From contig NZ_LT897781.1 of the NCBI RefSeq assembly GCF_900188315.1, forward strand, positions 3,720,001 through 3,784,000: DNA of 64,000 nt, read 5' to 3'. Below the pieces are notes generated by a model. That model did not search any database. It saw only the letters and a program-made list of their open reading frames with translations, and was not told where the DNA came from. The position numbers and the translations under genes were made by a program. Positions 8,318 to 16,693 of the stretch are shown piece after piece. Positions within the stretch are counted from its first letter, which is position 1; every line of letters starts with the position of its first letter. The stretch is from Marinobacter sp. es.042. Lineage in GTDB: Bacteria; Pseudomonadota; Gammaproteobacteria; Pseudomonadales; Oleiphilaceae.

Positions 8318-8497
8318 ATGAAAGACAAGGTTAAAATACAAAGGGGCAAATTTCTCACGCGTTCTCAGCTTGCTTCCACAGGAACAACGCTCAGTTACAA
8401 GGAGCGTGTACGTAGAGCCGGCGCGTCTCGAAAAGCTGGAGCTCAGGTCGAGTTAGACTTCCAGGCCGGTTGGTATGCGACCGTGCGGGAAATTTGA
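8318..8497 (+). CDS. Small basic protein, 59 residues, third gene of the kinase operon
   Basis: The ATG lies one base after the kinase TGA, so translation is probably coupled; no separate Shine-Dalgarno is seen. The product begins MKDKVKIQRGKFLTRSQL and is rich in Lys/Arg, with a stretch 'YKERVRRAGASRKAGA' containing several Ser/Thr next to basic residues that could be kinase targets. The gene ends 17 bases before the convergent 281-residue gene. No family recognised. Confidence 0.55.
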   Translation: MKDKVKIQRGKFLTRSQLASTGTTLSYKERVRRAGASRKAGAQVELDFQAGWYATVREI

Positions 8498-8514
8498 TTT
8501 GCTGTCTCCATCCT

Positions 8515-9360
8515 TCATGCGAGGGGCCAAACCTTGCGGGATTTCAGGAAGCTGTCGTCGACAGTGTATGTTTGAAGGAACTCCCAGCTTCCGAAAAATG
8601 CCTCATAGCGATATTGATATGCAGCCATCTTGGCAAGTTGAGTGTAGACGTCAGAGAGCCAGCGTACAGTAGTTAAGGTGTGATAGCGGCCAAACTTTTG
8701 GACAACCTTGGTCTGACCAGTTCGAACTGATGCTGTTCGCACGTTATCCATTGTCTGTTCCGACTCATCGACATGAAGCACATGAGTGAATCCTGACATT
8801 ATGGAATCAATCATATTCGCACGACTCTCTACGTTTCGTTGGATTTGCTTGCCTTCGTAATGCTTCGAGAGAATGTGGTGCGCAACAAGCTCCCACCAAC
8901 TTTTGATGGGCTCTTCGCTGCTGAGGTTTGGAGTGTCTAGTGATCCGAAATTCGCATACCGGCCGCGTCGGGCATCAGCAAATGAATCCAGACAGTCGAC
9001 AATACTGAGAGCGATAATGTCTTTTGGGCGTTGATAAGTCAGGTGTGCTCCATGCTCCAAAGCGATCTGGTCAACTTTGTTTAGAAGCTCCGTCAGTCTA
9101 TGTCCGTACCTTCTCACGACGTCTTCTGAGGGCATTTGGCCATGATTGCTTAGAGCATGATCTACGACAAGAACCAATTTACTGAGTCGTTCGAGTCCAA
9201 CCGAGAGACCGAAGAACGCACTGTAATACTGCCCCAGTTGGTCTGCGTAATTAGCCCTGCCTAATGCAGTAACTCCTGATCCGATTAGGTCCCTTGCTAA
9301 AACACTTTCTCTTCGAATAGCGTGCCATTGCGGACTGTTACATGGGTTCGAGACTGGCAT
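8515..9360 (-). CDS. Unknown helical protein (HEPN-like pattern), 281 residues
   Basis: Not recognised as a named family. 'YYSAFFGLSVGLERLSKLVLVVDHAL' followed by 'YGHRLTELLNKVDQIA' resembles the paired helices of HEPN-type domains, common in defence genes. A clear R-x4-6-H ribonuclease motif is not evident, so toxicity cannot be claimed. It lies downstream of the PLD-like gene on the same strand, with a 135-bp gap that could hold a promoter, and converges on the kinase operon. Confidence 0.6.
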   Translation of the reverse strand: MPVSNPCNSPQWHAIRRESVLARDLIGSGVTALGRANYADQLGQYYSAFFGLSVGLERLSKLVLVVDHALSNHGQMPSEDVVRRYGHRLTELLNKVDQIALEHGAHLTYQRPKDIIALSIVDCLDSFADARRGRYANFGSLDTPNLSSEEPIKSWWELVAHHILSKHYEGKQIQRNVESRANMIDSIMSGFTHVLHVDESEQTMDNVRTASVRTGQTKVVQKFGRYHTLTTVRWLSDVYTQLAKMAAYQYRYEAFFGSWEFLQTYTVDDSFLKSRKVWPLA

Positions 9361-9495
9361 GATATGTACTCCAACAGCGAGATTTTGTTTCGTCTTTGCT
9401 ACCCATCGAGTAGATTGCTAAGGTAAGGAAGGCTCGACTAGATTTTCTAGCTGGTCGAATGTGTCGCACTAGCTTGTCATGTTATCAGTCCTTAC

Positions 9496-10974
9496 TTAGG
9501 TAGCTTCTAGTCTTGAGAGATTGGCCTTGACTTCGTCGATGCACGCCAGCATCGCATTGTATGCTTCATCAAGTTTTATTTTAATGAACTCAATTAAGGC
9601 TGAAATGATCATCTTAGCAATGTTGTTGACAAAGGAGCTTAATTCCGTTCGAAGTGTATCGAGTTGATCCGCGCGACTAATTTCGTTGTCAAGTATTCCC
9701 GCCTCAATGCTTTCAAATGAAGCAAATCCTTCATCATCAATCACTTTATGTAGGTCATACTGACCTTGATTTGAGTTAAGTTGGCTTACGATATGGTGTC
9801 TCATGTGTTCAAGGTATGTTGGGATATCTGTTACTCCTGCGAAATGAATCTCCTCCTTAATGGAGTCTATGAGTTCATTGAAGTACGATGCGCCGAAATC
9901 TATTTTTTCTATGTCTGCCTCTTCTAAACACAGTATGGCTTTTTGATAATTGACGCTTTTTGAGATTGGGATTGCGTCATCTCGCATGTCATCTATCGCT
10001 GAGTATATAGAATTCTTGTAGTCAGAAAATAGATAATCTAGGTCTTCTTCAGAAATTGCTAGTTGCAGCAACTCTCTTAAGTGCTTGTTATGTTGTTTTC
10101 TTGATACTGATAGGTTGATAGATGAGAGTAAATTTATGATGTCTTGCGGATGCTCTTCATCAGGATCATAGAAGTCGGTATCAATTTGTCGTTCGATTTC
10201 TGTGAAATTAGAAGCATGTGTTTTAATTGACTCAAAGTGACGATTAATGATCTCGTGGCTGTAAGAATGTCTAATTTCTGCTAACGAAGTGTCGGCAATC
10301 TCAGTATTTCTGAGAATGCAAAAGCAACTATGGGTATCTGATTTCAATTCGTCTACAATTTTGTCAGCAGTTGACCTGCCATTCTCATCGATGCGAACAA
10401 TAATCTCATGATCATTAAATACTTCTGTGAAATTCTTTTCAGAGTTTTCAAGAAAAGAATTGGATGTTCCTGATACGTTTTGAGTTCCCAGGTATAGTAA
10501 GTTGTCAGCTGAAATAAGCTTGATATGGCACCGAGTGTGAAGGTAAATAGTGAGATTTGGGTGGCTTAGTGACTCGATGAACTTTATAGCCTTTTCGAAT
10601 TTTTTGGTTGCATTATCATGATTGATGCCTTTAATTCCAACCACGATTGTTGCTTTGTTAGATTTTTCTACAAAGTTCCTGAAAATGAAAGAAATAGTAC
10701 TTTCCAGAGCTCTTATTGATGAGTAGGTGACGATGTAAAGCTCACTTATCTCAGAAATGGATTTGAACTCTGTAAATGTATCTTCGCCAAAATGGCGATG
10801 GAACAGGTCGCCTTTTATAGATGAAAGTCTTTTCATTTTGATCGGGTTATCCATCGTCGGTTTTTGAAACGTTGATTCAGTGTTTTTGTGCCTTGTTCGG
10901 ATAGTGGAGGTCGACAAGGTCCGCTTCCGGCTATGACTGGCGGCTGAGTGCGACTTCTTGTGGAGGTTGGACAT
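9496..10974 (-). CDS. Phospholipase D-like protein with one HKD motif
   Basis: 492 residues, AT-rich gene. One complete HKD motif, H150-x-K152-x4-D157 in 'HIKLISAD', is followed by 'LLYLGTQNVSGTS', the usual strand after the motif. A single motif implies a dimeric active site, as in nuclease-type PLD family members. Residues 200-492 are largely helical with acidic and coiled-coil character. The N-terminal 40 residues are basic and low complexity; starts at 10854 or 10836 are possible. Family members with this layout are nucleases or phosphodiesterases in defence loci (knowledge); the target here is unknown. Divergent from the recombinase gene. Confidence 0.72.
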   Translation of the reverse strand: MSNLHKKSHSAASHSRKRTLSTSTIRTRHKNTESTFQKPTMDNPIKMKRLSSIKGDLFHRHFGEDTFTEFKSISEISELYIVTYSSIRALESTISFIFRNFVEKSNKATIVVGIKGINHDNATKKFEKAIKFIESLSHPNLTIYLHTRCHIKLISADNLLYLGTQNVSGTSNSFLENSEKNFTEVFNDHEIIVRIDENGRSTADKIVDELKSDTHSCFCILRNTEIADTSLAEIRHSYSHEIINRHFESIKTHASNFTEIERQIDTDFYDPDEEHPQDIINLLSSINLSVSRKQHNKHLRELLQLAISEEDLDYLFSDYKNSIYSAIDDMRDDAIPISKSVNYQKAILCLEEADIEKIDFGASYFNELIDSIKEEIHFAGVTDIPTYLEHMRHHIVSQLNSNQGQYDLHKVIDDEGFASFESIEAGILDNEISRADQLDTLRTELSSFVNNIAKMIISALIEFIKIKLDEAYNAMLACIDEVKANLSRLEAT

Positions 10975-11035
10975 CCCTCTAGTCTAACGGATTTGCCGTC
11001 CGAAAAAATTCTGTGAAGCTTAATCAGGAGCTTGA

Positions 11036-11149
11036 GTTCGAATAAGGTATACCTTTGGAGAACCGATCTTAAATGCCTAGCAGCCTAGTTCGATAAGTGT
11101 CTTGCCCATTGTAAATCGAACCGCTATTTTGGAACTACCCAAAACGAAC
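11036..11149. promoter_or_regulatory. Recombinase/operator half-site cluster
   Basis: The 186-bp gap between the divergent PLD-like and recombinase genes has GTTCGAATAA (11036) and GTTCGATAAG (11088) on the plus strand, and TAAATCGAAC (11112-11121) and AAAACGAAC (11141-11149) in the opposite sense. There is also a perfect 12-bp palindrome AAGGTATACCTT at 11044-11055. This suggests a res-like site or operator for the adjacent serine recombinase. Confidence 0.35.
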
Positions 11150-11160
11150 TGAGGAAACCA

Positions 11161-11784
11161 ATGCACGTTAGAGCATATTTACGAGCATCGACAAAAGAGC
11201 AAGATGCGAATAGGGCTAGAAACCAGATAGAGGAGTTCGCCAGCGAGCGCGGACTTGTAATTTCCGCTTGGTACCTTGAAAACGAATCTGGGGCAAGTCT
11301 TCAGCGCCCGGAGTTATTCCGCCTCCTTAATGATTGCTCGGAAGGTGATGTGCTCTTGGTAGAGCAGGTAGACCGTCTTAGTCGTCTGAATGCCAAAGAT
11401 TGGGCAAAGCTCAAGACAGCTATCTCCGAGATTGGGGTCAGGGTAGTGGCGCTCGACTTGCCAACGTCATGGATGATGATGAGTCAGAATGATGAGCTTA
11501 CTTCACGAATGATGGACGCACTTAACACTATGATGCTTGATATGTTGGCTGCCATTGCACGGAAAGACTATGCAGACAGAAGACGTAGGCAGGCAGAAGG
11601 CATCGCTAGAGCAAAGGCTGACGGTAAATATCGCGGGCGCCCATCAGACTATGAAAGACACAAGCTGATTTTCGACATGATCAATCGAGGGATGACCTGG
11701 TCGCAGGTTTCTAAAGCTACCGGGGCTTCGCGTTCAACAATCTCAAGGGTGTTACGTGACTGCCGAGGATCGGTCACCGGTTAG
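11161..11784 (+). CDS. Serine recombinase, resolvase/invertase family
   Basis: 207 residues, the size of Tn3-type resolvases and DNA invertases. The N-terminal catalytic domain has the nucleophile S10 in 'YLRASTKEQDANRA' and 'VEQVDRLSRL' (D71, R72, R75). The long helix near 115-145 leads to a C-terminal helix-turn-helix (about 170-203: 'WSQVSKATGASRSTISRVLR'). GAGGA lies before the ATG. It may resolve or invert DNA of the element, or act as a regulator; no inverted flanking segment is evident. Confidence 0.92.
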   Translation: MHVRAYLRASTKEQDANRARNQIEEFASERGLVISAWYLENESGASLQRPELFRLLNDCSEGDVLLVEQVDRLSRLNAKDWAKLKTAISEIGVRVVALDLPTSWMMMSQNDELTSRMMDALNTMMLDMLAAIARKDYADRRRRQAEGIARAKADGKYRGRPSDYERHKLIFDMINRGMTWSQVSKATGASRSTISRVLRDCRGSVTG

Positions 11785-11833
11785 ACTTAAGGTCAAAAAA
11801 GTTTTCGGTTAGTTGTTGTATCGACATTTCTGT

Positions 11834-11849
11834 TTTCTTGATTAAGAAA
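11834..11849. promoter_or_regulatory. TTCTT-N4-AAGAA palindrome upstream of primase-helicase
   Basis: TTTCTTGATTAAGAAA, 100 bases before the primase-helicase start. It resembles the sites at 24427-24442 and 24548-24563 in the same island, suggesting one regulator or replication protein acts at all three. Confidence 0.4.
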
Positions 11850-11949
11850 GAATTTCTAAAATAAGAATAAAAACAAGTGGTTACGGATATTTTTCTCTTG
11901 ACCTTTGGGCTGGCTGGTCTTACAGTTCTGTCCGAATACAGGAGAAAAT

Positions 11950-14337
11950 ATGTACACAAAAACTACAACAAAAAATGCAATTCCATGGGTCTTTCAGCCC
12001 CCACATTCAGCCTTCGTTGGAGCGCCGTCCAACCTCGAAAAAAAGCACTCTCTTTGTGTCTATAGTTCAGTATTCGATACTGCTCCCGAAGAGACGCTTT
12101 GCTTGAGTTTATCTGAACTCTCTCGTGACCTTTCTGAGATTGCGGGCAAGGCTGAAGACTATTCAGATGCAAGTTCCGAAAGGCTTCGTGAGTTTAAACA
12201 GAGAGCACCGGCTGCAGTCTTTGCTAAGTTGGAAGGGGGTAGGAAAAAGAAAGATGCGTTTCGTTCCACTTCGCTTATCGCTGTAGACGTCGATCAGAAG
12301 GGAGGCTCTGCAGACTCCAATATCGGAATCAGTCAATTGCTGGATAAGGTCCGTGATGTTGAGTTGGCGGCTGTTTTATACACCACGTTCTCATACCAAC
12401 TGAACCAGCCCTGCTTCCGTTTGCTTATTGACCTGGGGAAGGATTGTGACTGGGAAGACCATCAACGGTCTTGCATTTGGTTGAAGCGAAACCTTCTCTC
12501 TGAGCTTTTCGAGGCTGGAGGGGTGGACAATGCGAGTTGGTCGCCAGTGCAACCTATGGTTCTTCCTTTCGCATACAGGTACCAACAGCCGCATGTTGAA
12601 CTTGTTAGGGGGCGTGGGCTATGGGACCTCTTTCGTGACGAACTTGCGTCAATCAAAGTAACGAAACCGGAAAAGACCAGTAAGAAGCAGAAACTCCAGA
12701 TTGGTCAGCGTAATCTCAATGGGTGCGCGGAGAAGCTTTTCGTGAAGCAGGTAGGGTATCTGCATAAGCCACTGAAGTTCGCGCGGAAAACCGCAGGTTC
12801 CACGCAGTTCTGGCGCAATAACAGGGATTCTAATCCCGGCTTGTTTTGTAAAGACAATTGGAAGATGATTTTCGATCCCGCGAAGAGCGACAGACATTTT
12901 TTGCAGTACAGTCTCGATGATTATCGGGACGCGCTGGATCACCAAGTGACAGATCGCTCAGTAAAGGAGGGCGCCATTCGAGGGTGGATCGATTCGGATG
13001 TTCCTTACGCTCTGTTCACCGAAAACTGTGGGACGGGCAAAAGCGAAGTTCTTGTATCTCTTTCTTCAGACTCGCCACAGAAGCAGAGATACATTTTTAC
13101 TTTTTCCACGCTCGCTAATCGTGATGCCTTCGCTCTGAGAGCCAATAACGCGGTCATCGTGAAGAGTACCTCTGAAATCATCAAGGGGGTAGTAGGGGAG
13201 AAGAGAGCCCAGCAAGTCCTGGCATTTCTGCAACAGTACTATGCCCCTCTTGAGGCTGTTGAAAAGCGGCAAAAGGCTCTGCCAGACGAGAATGCAGGTG
13301 CTGCGCAGTTCGTTGCGAGCTTTTTGAAGAAGGAAAAGAACAAGGCCGAGGTAACTAGGTCAATCTCTATCGCGTTGCGAAAATGTGTTAGTAAACGACT
13401 GATCTCGCGGGAAGAGCAGAGCCTGATAAGCAGTGAAATCAGGGATAGCAGAAACAGTCTCTCGAAAACGAATCACCTTTTGATGACCACGCGGAAATTC
13501 GAGTTTCTTGTCGGATATTCTGATCCAAATGCCTTCAACGAAGATGTGATCTTTACCGATGAGCATCAGGTTGGAATGCTTACCAATGTTGATGACACTC
13601 GAAAGTTTGAAGTGTACGGAGCTGAGTGGACCCCGGAAAATCCGGATGGCATCGATAGGCGGAAGTTGCACGATTTGAAGCGTTGCATCGTTACGAGCGA
13701 GAATGTTGCCGCTCATGAGTTGAGGTACAACAAGATTCGATTTGTAGAGATTGCCGCAGTTCAGAAAACTGCGGATTTTGACACTTTCGAGGTTTTATTG
13801 GTGTCGTCAACCTCGTCTCAATCCAAAGGTGACGGGAAGTCTAATCGGCGGTTGATCAAAGATGCAGTGGATCGCGCTGCAAGCACGGGCACGATTGTGA
13901 TCGGCGACAAACTGGAAGCGGACTACAATCTGGTCAGCTGCAAGGGTACTAACGACCTGAGGGAAAAAGATACGGTCGTCTTACTTTCCATGCCATCCGC
14001 TCAGGAGATCGCCCAAACGCAGGCTTGTACCGGGCTCAGCCGTTGGGAAGCCACGTCGTTAATTATGTCGGATAAGGCGAATCAAGCAGTGGGACGAAAT
14101 CAAGGGTATCGAAACAAGGATGGACTCGGTAACCCAGGTTCTGGAAGCAATCGTTGTTTGCTGATTATCCCCACTAATAGAAAGGAGTTTGAAATCGATC
14201 TGCACTATGTAACGCCGAAAGTCGTGAACGCAAGACACTGGTCGGCAGCCAATGATGGACTGCGAACATCAGAAGATCGGAAAAAGGAATTCTACTTTAA
14301 AGATGTCATCGATGAGATCGTAATGGCGACTCAGTGA
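11950..14337 (+). CDS. Primase-helicase-like replication protein
   Basis: 795 residues from the ATG at 11950, chosen because AGGAG lies six bases upstream; an in-frame ATG at 11905 has no such site. The N-terminal third looks like an archaeo-eukaryotic-type primase: 'LIAVDVDQK' (acidic metal ligands) and 'YTTFSYQLNQPCFRLLIDL'. The C-terminal part looks like an SF2-type helicase: 'ENCGTGKSEVL' (Walker A, about 357-367), 'FTDEH' (about 535, DExH) and 'QAVGRNQGYR' (motif VI, about 712). It likely starts replication of the excised element. A terminator follows at 14405. Other possibility: a primase-polymerase with a repair or defence role. Confidence 0.65.
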   Translation: MYTKTTTKNAIPWVFQPPHSAFVGAPSNLEKKHSLCVYSSVFDTAPEETLCLSLSELSRDLSEIAGKAEDYSDASSERLREFKQRAPAAVFAKLEGGRKKKDAFRSTSLIAVDVDQKGGSADSNIGISQLLDKVRDVELAAVLYTTFSYQLNQPCFRLLIDLGKDCDWEDHQRSCIWLKRNLLSELFEAGGVDNASWSPVQPMVLPFAYRYQQPHVELVRGRGLWDLFRDELASIKVTKPEKTSKKQKLQIGQRNLNGCAEKLFVKQVGYLHKPLKFARKTAGSTQFWRNNRDSNPGLFCKDNWKMIFDPAKSDRHFLQYSLDDYRDALDHQVTDRSVKEGAIRGWIDSDVPYALFTENCGTGKSEVLVSLSSDSPQKQRYIFTFSTLANRDAFALRANNAVIVKSTSEIIKGVVGEKRAQQVLAFLQQYYAPLEAVEKRQKALPDENAGAAQFVASFLKKEKNKAEVTRSISIALRKCVSKRLISREEQSLISSEIRDSRNSLSKTNHLLMTTRKFEFLVGYSDPNAFNEDVIFTDEHQVGMLTNVDDTRKFEVYGAEWTPENPDGIDRRKLHDLKRCIVTSENVAAHELRYNKIRFVEIAAVQKTADFDTFEVLLVSSTSSQSKGDGKSNRRLIKDAVDRAASTGTIVIGDKLEADYNLVSCKGTNDLREKDTVVLLSMPSAQEIAQTQACTGLSRWEATSLIMSDKANQAVGRNQGYRNKDGLGNPGSGSNRCLLIIPTNRKEFEIDLHYVTPKVVNARHWSAANDGLRTSEDRKKEFYFKDVIDEIVMATQ

Positions 14338-14404
14338 CACTCGAAAAACTTAAGCTACTAATAATACTGTTAACAACTTAAGTTTAACTGAGGCAAAGCC
14401 TCAA

Positions 14405-14445
14405 GACGGGTCAGAGCATTGCTCTGACCCGTCTCATTGTTTTGT
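14405..14445 (+). terminator. Terminator after primase-helicase
   Basis: A perfect 13-bp stem (14405-14417 with 14421-14433, loop ATT) is followed by the T-rich TCATTGTTTTGTTG. The stretch 14338-14579 otherwise holds only a weaker inverted repeat of AAACTTAAG/CTTAAGTTT and no gene. Confidence 0.75.
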
Positions 14446-14579
14446 TGCTGTTGGTATATGGACGTTGAAAAACGAACAACGAAACCAGGTGTTCCGAGAC
14501 CATTGATCGCACATGTCCCAGAAACGGTGATATTGACAATAGTTTTCAGAGTTCAGGAACGTTACACCGGAATTCTGGC

Positions 14580-15512
14580 TCACACCGCCCTCATGAATAG
14601 CGCATTCGCGTAGTCTTCAATTACTTCCCTCATTGCCAATTTGGACAGCCATTCCGCAGGTATACGCTCTGAACCATAAATCGCGCCTGCCAGTTGTCCG
14701 TAAACAGCACCTGTGGTGTCAGCGTCTTCACCAAGGTTGACCAATTTCAATAATCCAGACCGAAAATCGTCGGTAGTTACCAGCGCCCATAATGCAGCCT
14801 CTAGCGTGTGCACTACGTAGCCGCTGCCTCGAATCTCCGCAGGCTTCCGCTCTCGGTACGATCCTGCAGCGATTTTCGCGATCGCTGGAGACACTGGATT
14901 GTTCTGAAACACCTTTAGGTGACCCAGATTCAATTTCAACAATTGATCTTTACTAACTCCGTCGAGTGCCAGTGCAATCAATATGGCGTAGTAACGGCAT
15001 GCGTCTATTGCCTCAGGAGCTGCGTGAGTTGTTCGGGAGCCCAATGCTGCGTAATGAGCAGTCTCGGCCAGGTCAGTCCGCCAGCGCATCGGAATCGGCG
15101 CCAATCGCATCAGAGAGCCATTACCTGCAGTCTTTGGATCGATCGAACCGGCATAGGGTTCGCCCCACTGTTTGAAGGCGTCCAACGCTCTGGAAGTTGC
15201 CACACCGATATCGAAACACTCGCCAGTCGCGCTCAAATGCCCCTGGTCCCTCCACCGGCCATATTGTTGCATCTGGTCTACCGGATCAAAATCATCGGTC
15301 TTCAGGATGCTCTCAGCGAGACAGAGCGCCATCGATGTGTCATCAGTCCATTCACCGGGATTCAGATTGAACGGACCGCCGCCAACCATATCCGTTATCG
15401 GGTCGAAGGTCCCTGGCGTCGAAAATTCTAGCGTCGTGCCCAGCGCATCGCCGACTGCTAAGCCAAGCAATGCGCCGGAATACCTGGATTCTATGGAAAT
15501 CGGCTTAGCCAT
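14580..15512 (-). CDS. ADP-ribosylglycohydrolase (DraG-like)
   Basis: Removes ADP-ribose from proteins or nucleic acids. 310 residues from ATG 15512; the frame extends further up, but that part overlaps the previous gene and has no family match. Hallmarks: 'SGALLGLAVGDALGTTLEF' at the N-terminus, 'EWTDDTSMALCLAESI' and the C-terminal 'NLGEDADTTGAVYGQLAGAIYG'. These carry the acidic ligands of the two-magnesium site, so it should be active. It is the last gene of the type I R-M operon, 20 bases after the DUF4268 gene. It could reverse ADP-ribosylation by phage or host enzymes (inference). Confidence 0.9.
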   Translation of the reverse strand: MAKPISIESRYSGALLGLAVGDALGTTLEFSTPGTFDPITDMVGGGPFNLNPGEWTDDTSMALCLAESILKTDDFDPVDQMQQYGRWRDQGHLSATGECFDIGVATSRALDAFKQWGEPYAGSIDPKTAGNGSLMRLAPIPMRWRTDLAETAHYAALGSRTTHAAPEAIDACRYYAILIALALDGVSKDQLLKLNLGHLKVFQNNPVSPAIAKIAAGSYRERKPAEIRGSGYVVHTLEAALWALVTTDDFRSGLLKLVNLGEDADTTGAVYGQLAGAIYGSERIPAEWLSKLAMREVIEDYANALFMRAV

Positions 15513-15532
15513 TTTCGAAGTAATCCACGGGT

Positions 15533-16690
15533 TCAATTCATCTCCGTGCCAGCATTGCCCGTGGCTACTCGATTTCTCATCTGTGTCCACTCCTGGCGTA
15601 ATGGTTCCTTGATAGCCCTTTCCAGCCGGCACATGCCGTCGACCATAAAATTGATCATCGTGCCCCACTGATCACGATCGAATACATTACCAGGCTGTTC
15701 CGTCTTGATCCGACATGCTCTCCGTTCTTCAAGAGGCTCCCACTCAAGCACATCGCCAAAGGCTTCGTGTATCTCGTCTCTTCGAGCAAAAAGCTGGTTG
15801 AAAATATACTCGTTGTCGGCTTTGTCGCCCCGGTCAATGTAGAGTTCAGCCCTGCAGTATTGCCTGGTGGCCGCGAAATTGAAGCCAATGCCCCCCACAC
15901 CAGAACCCGCACCAATCCAACTGTAAACTCCAGGACTGATGTTCTGGTAGAGATTCGAAGAACTAGCATTCATCGCATCAATGATTTGGCTCCAGAATTC
16001 TCTGCGAACCAGGTGGCGTTGCTTCTGCTCCACCTGATCCTCAATATCGTCCTGAGCCTTCTCCGCCATACCGATCATATATTCCTCGGTGTCCTGAGTC
16101 GGGATGATTTGTTCCACATTCAGAAACAGCTCATCGCCCATGGCATAGGGCGTGGCGCGAAAGCACTGAAGACGGACCTTGAAGTTCAGGAGCCACAGGA
16201 CAGTGCTTGTGACCTCCTTCCGGAAGTTGGCCGCTATGAGAATTATTCTCTGGGTCACCCCTTTATTGAGTGTTATGTCGGCGAAATCCTGGTTTCCGAA
16301 GAACTCACACAACAAATCCTCGGCTTTCGCTCCAGGCTGCACCTTGTCCAGGTAGTTCTGGTAGATGTTGGCGATGTTTGACTTCGAAAGCCCGGAGCAA
16401 TAAGACGCGTACTTCAGCGCCTGCCACGTCACGTCCCGCCCGGTATCGTCCAACTTGTTTTCGATGATCACTAGCGCACCCTGCTTGTCTACCGCCAGTA
16501 GATCAAGACGTTCTTGGGTGTCGCTGAAACCAGAAAATTCCTTTTGAATAATCAGCAAGTCCTCGCCAAGCACATCGGGTTGCTTTGCGATCCACTCCTG
16601 GAGATGTTCCCGCTCCCGGAAACCTAGCCCCGAGAACGACTTTTTCTCCAGCCGCTGTATGGTGTTGGATGACCTATTGATCCGATACAT
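15533..16690 (-). CDS. DUF4268 protein with nuclease-like N-terminal domain
   Basis: 385 residues. The N-terminal domain has a PD-(D/E)XK-type pattern 'ERLDLLAVDKQGALVIIENKL' (about 60-79; Asp, then ENK), preceded by 'EREHLQEWIAKQPDVLG', as in RmuC/NucS-like nucleases. The C-terminal 150 residues fit DUF4268 ('RREFWSQIIDAMN', 'IGFNFAATRQYCRAELYIDR'). Such proteins are often found beside restriction systems. It starts 4 bases after the metalloprotease gene on the same strand, so it is co-transcribed with hsdMSR. Confidence 0.82.
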   Translation of the reverse strand: MYRINRSSNTIQRLEKKSFSGLGFREREHLQEWIAKQPDVLGEDLLIIQKEFSGFSDTQERLDLLAVDKQGALVIIENKLDDTGRDVTWQALKYASYCSGLSKSNIANIYQNYLDKVQPGAKAEDLLCEFFGNQDFADITLNKGVTQRIILIAANFRKEVTSTVLWLLNFKVRLQCFRATPYAMGDELFLNVEQIIPTQDTEEYMIGMAEKAQDDIEDQVEQKQRHLVRREFWSQIIDAMNASSSNLYQNISPGVYSWIGAGSGVGGIGFNFAATRQYCRAELYIDRGDKADNEYIFNQLFARRDEIHEAFGDVLEWEPLEERRACRIKTEQPGNVFDRDQWGTMINFMVDGMCRLERAIKEPLRQEWTQMRNRVATGNAGTEMN

Positions 16691-16693
16691 GGC

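Noticed and set aside
11160..11784. DNA inversion cassette driven by the serine recombinase
   Set aside because: No pair of long inverted repeats flanking a promoter or gene segment was seen nearby; only short half-sites.
15513..15668. N-terminal extension of the ADP-ribosylglycohydrolase
   Set aside because: It overlaps the DUF4268 gene end in another frame and has no family similarity; ATG 15512 begins the conserved domain.
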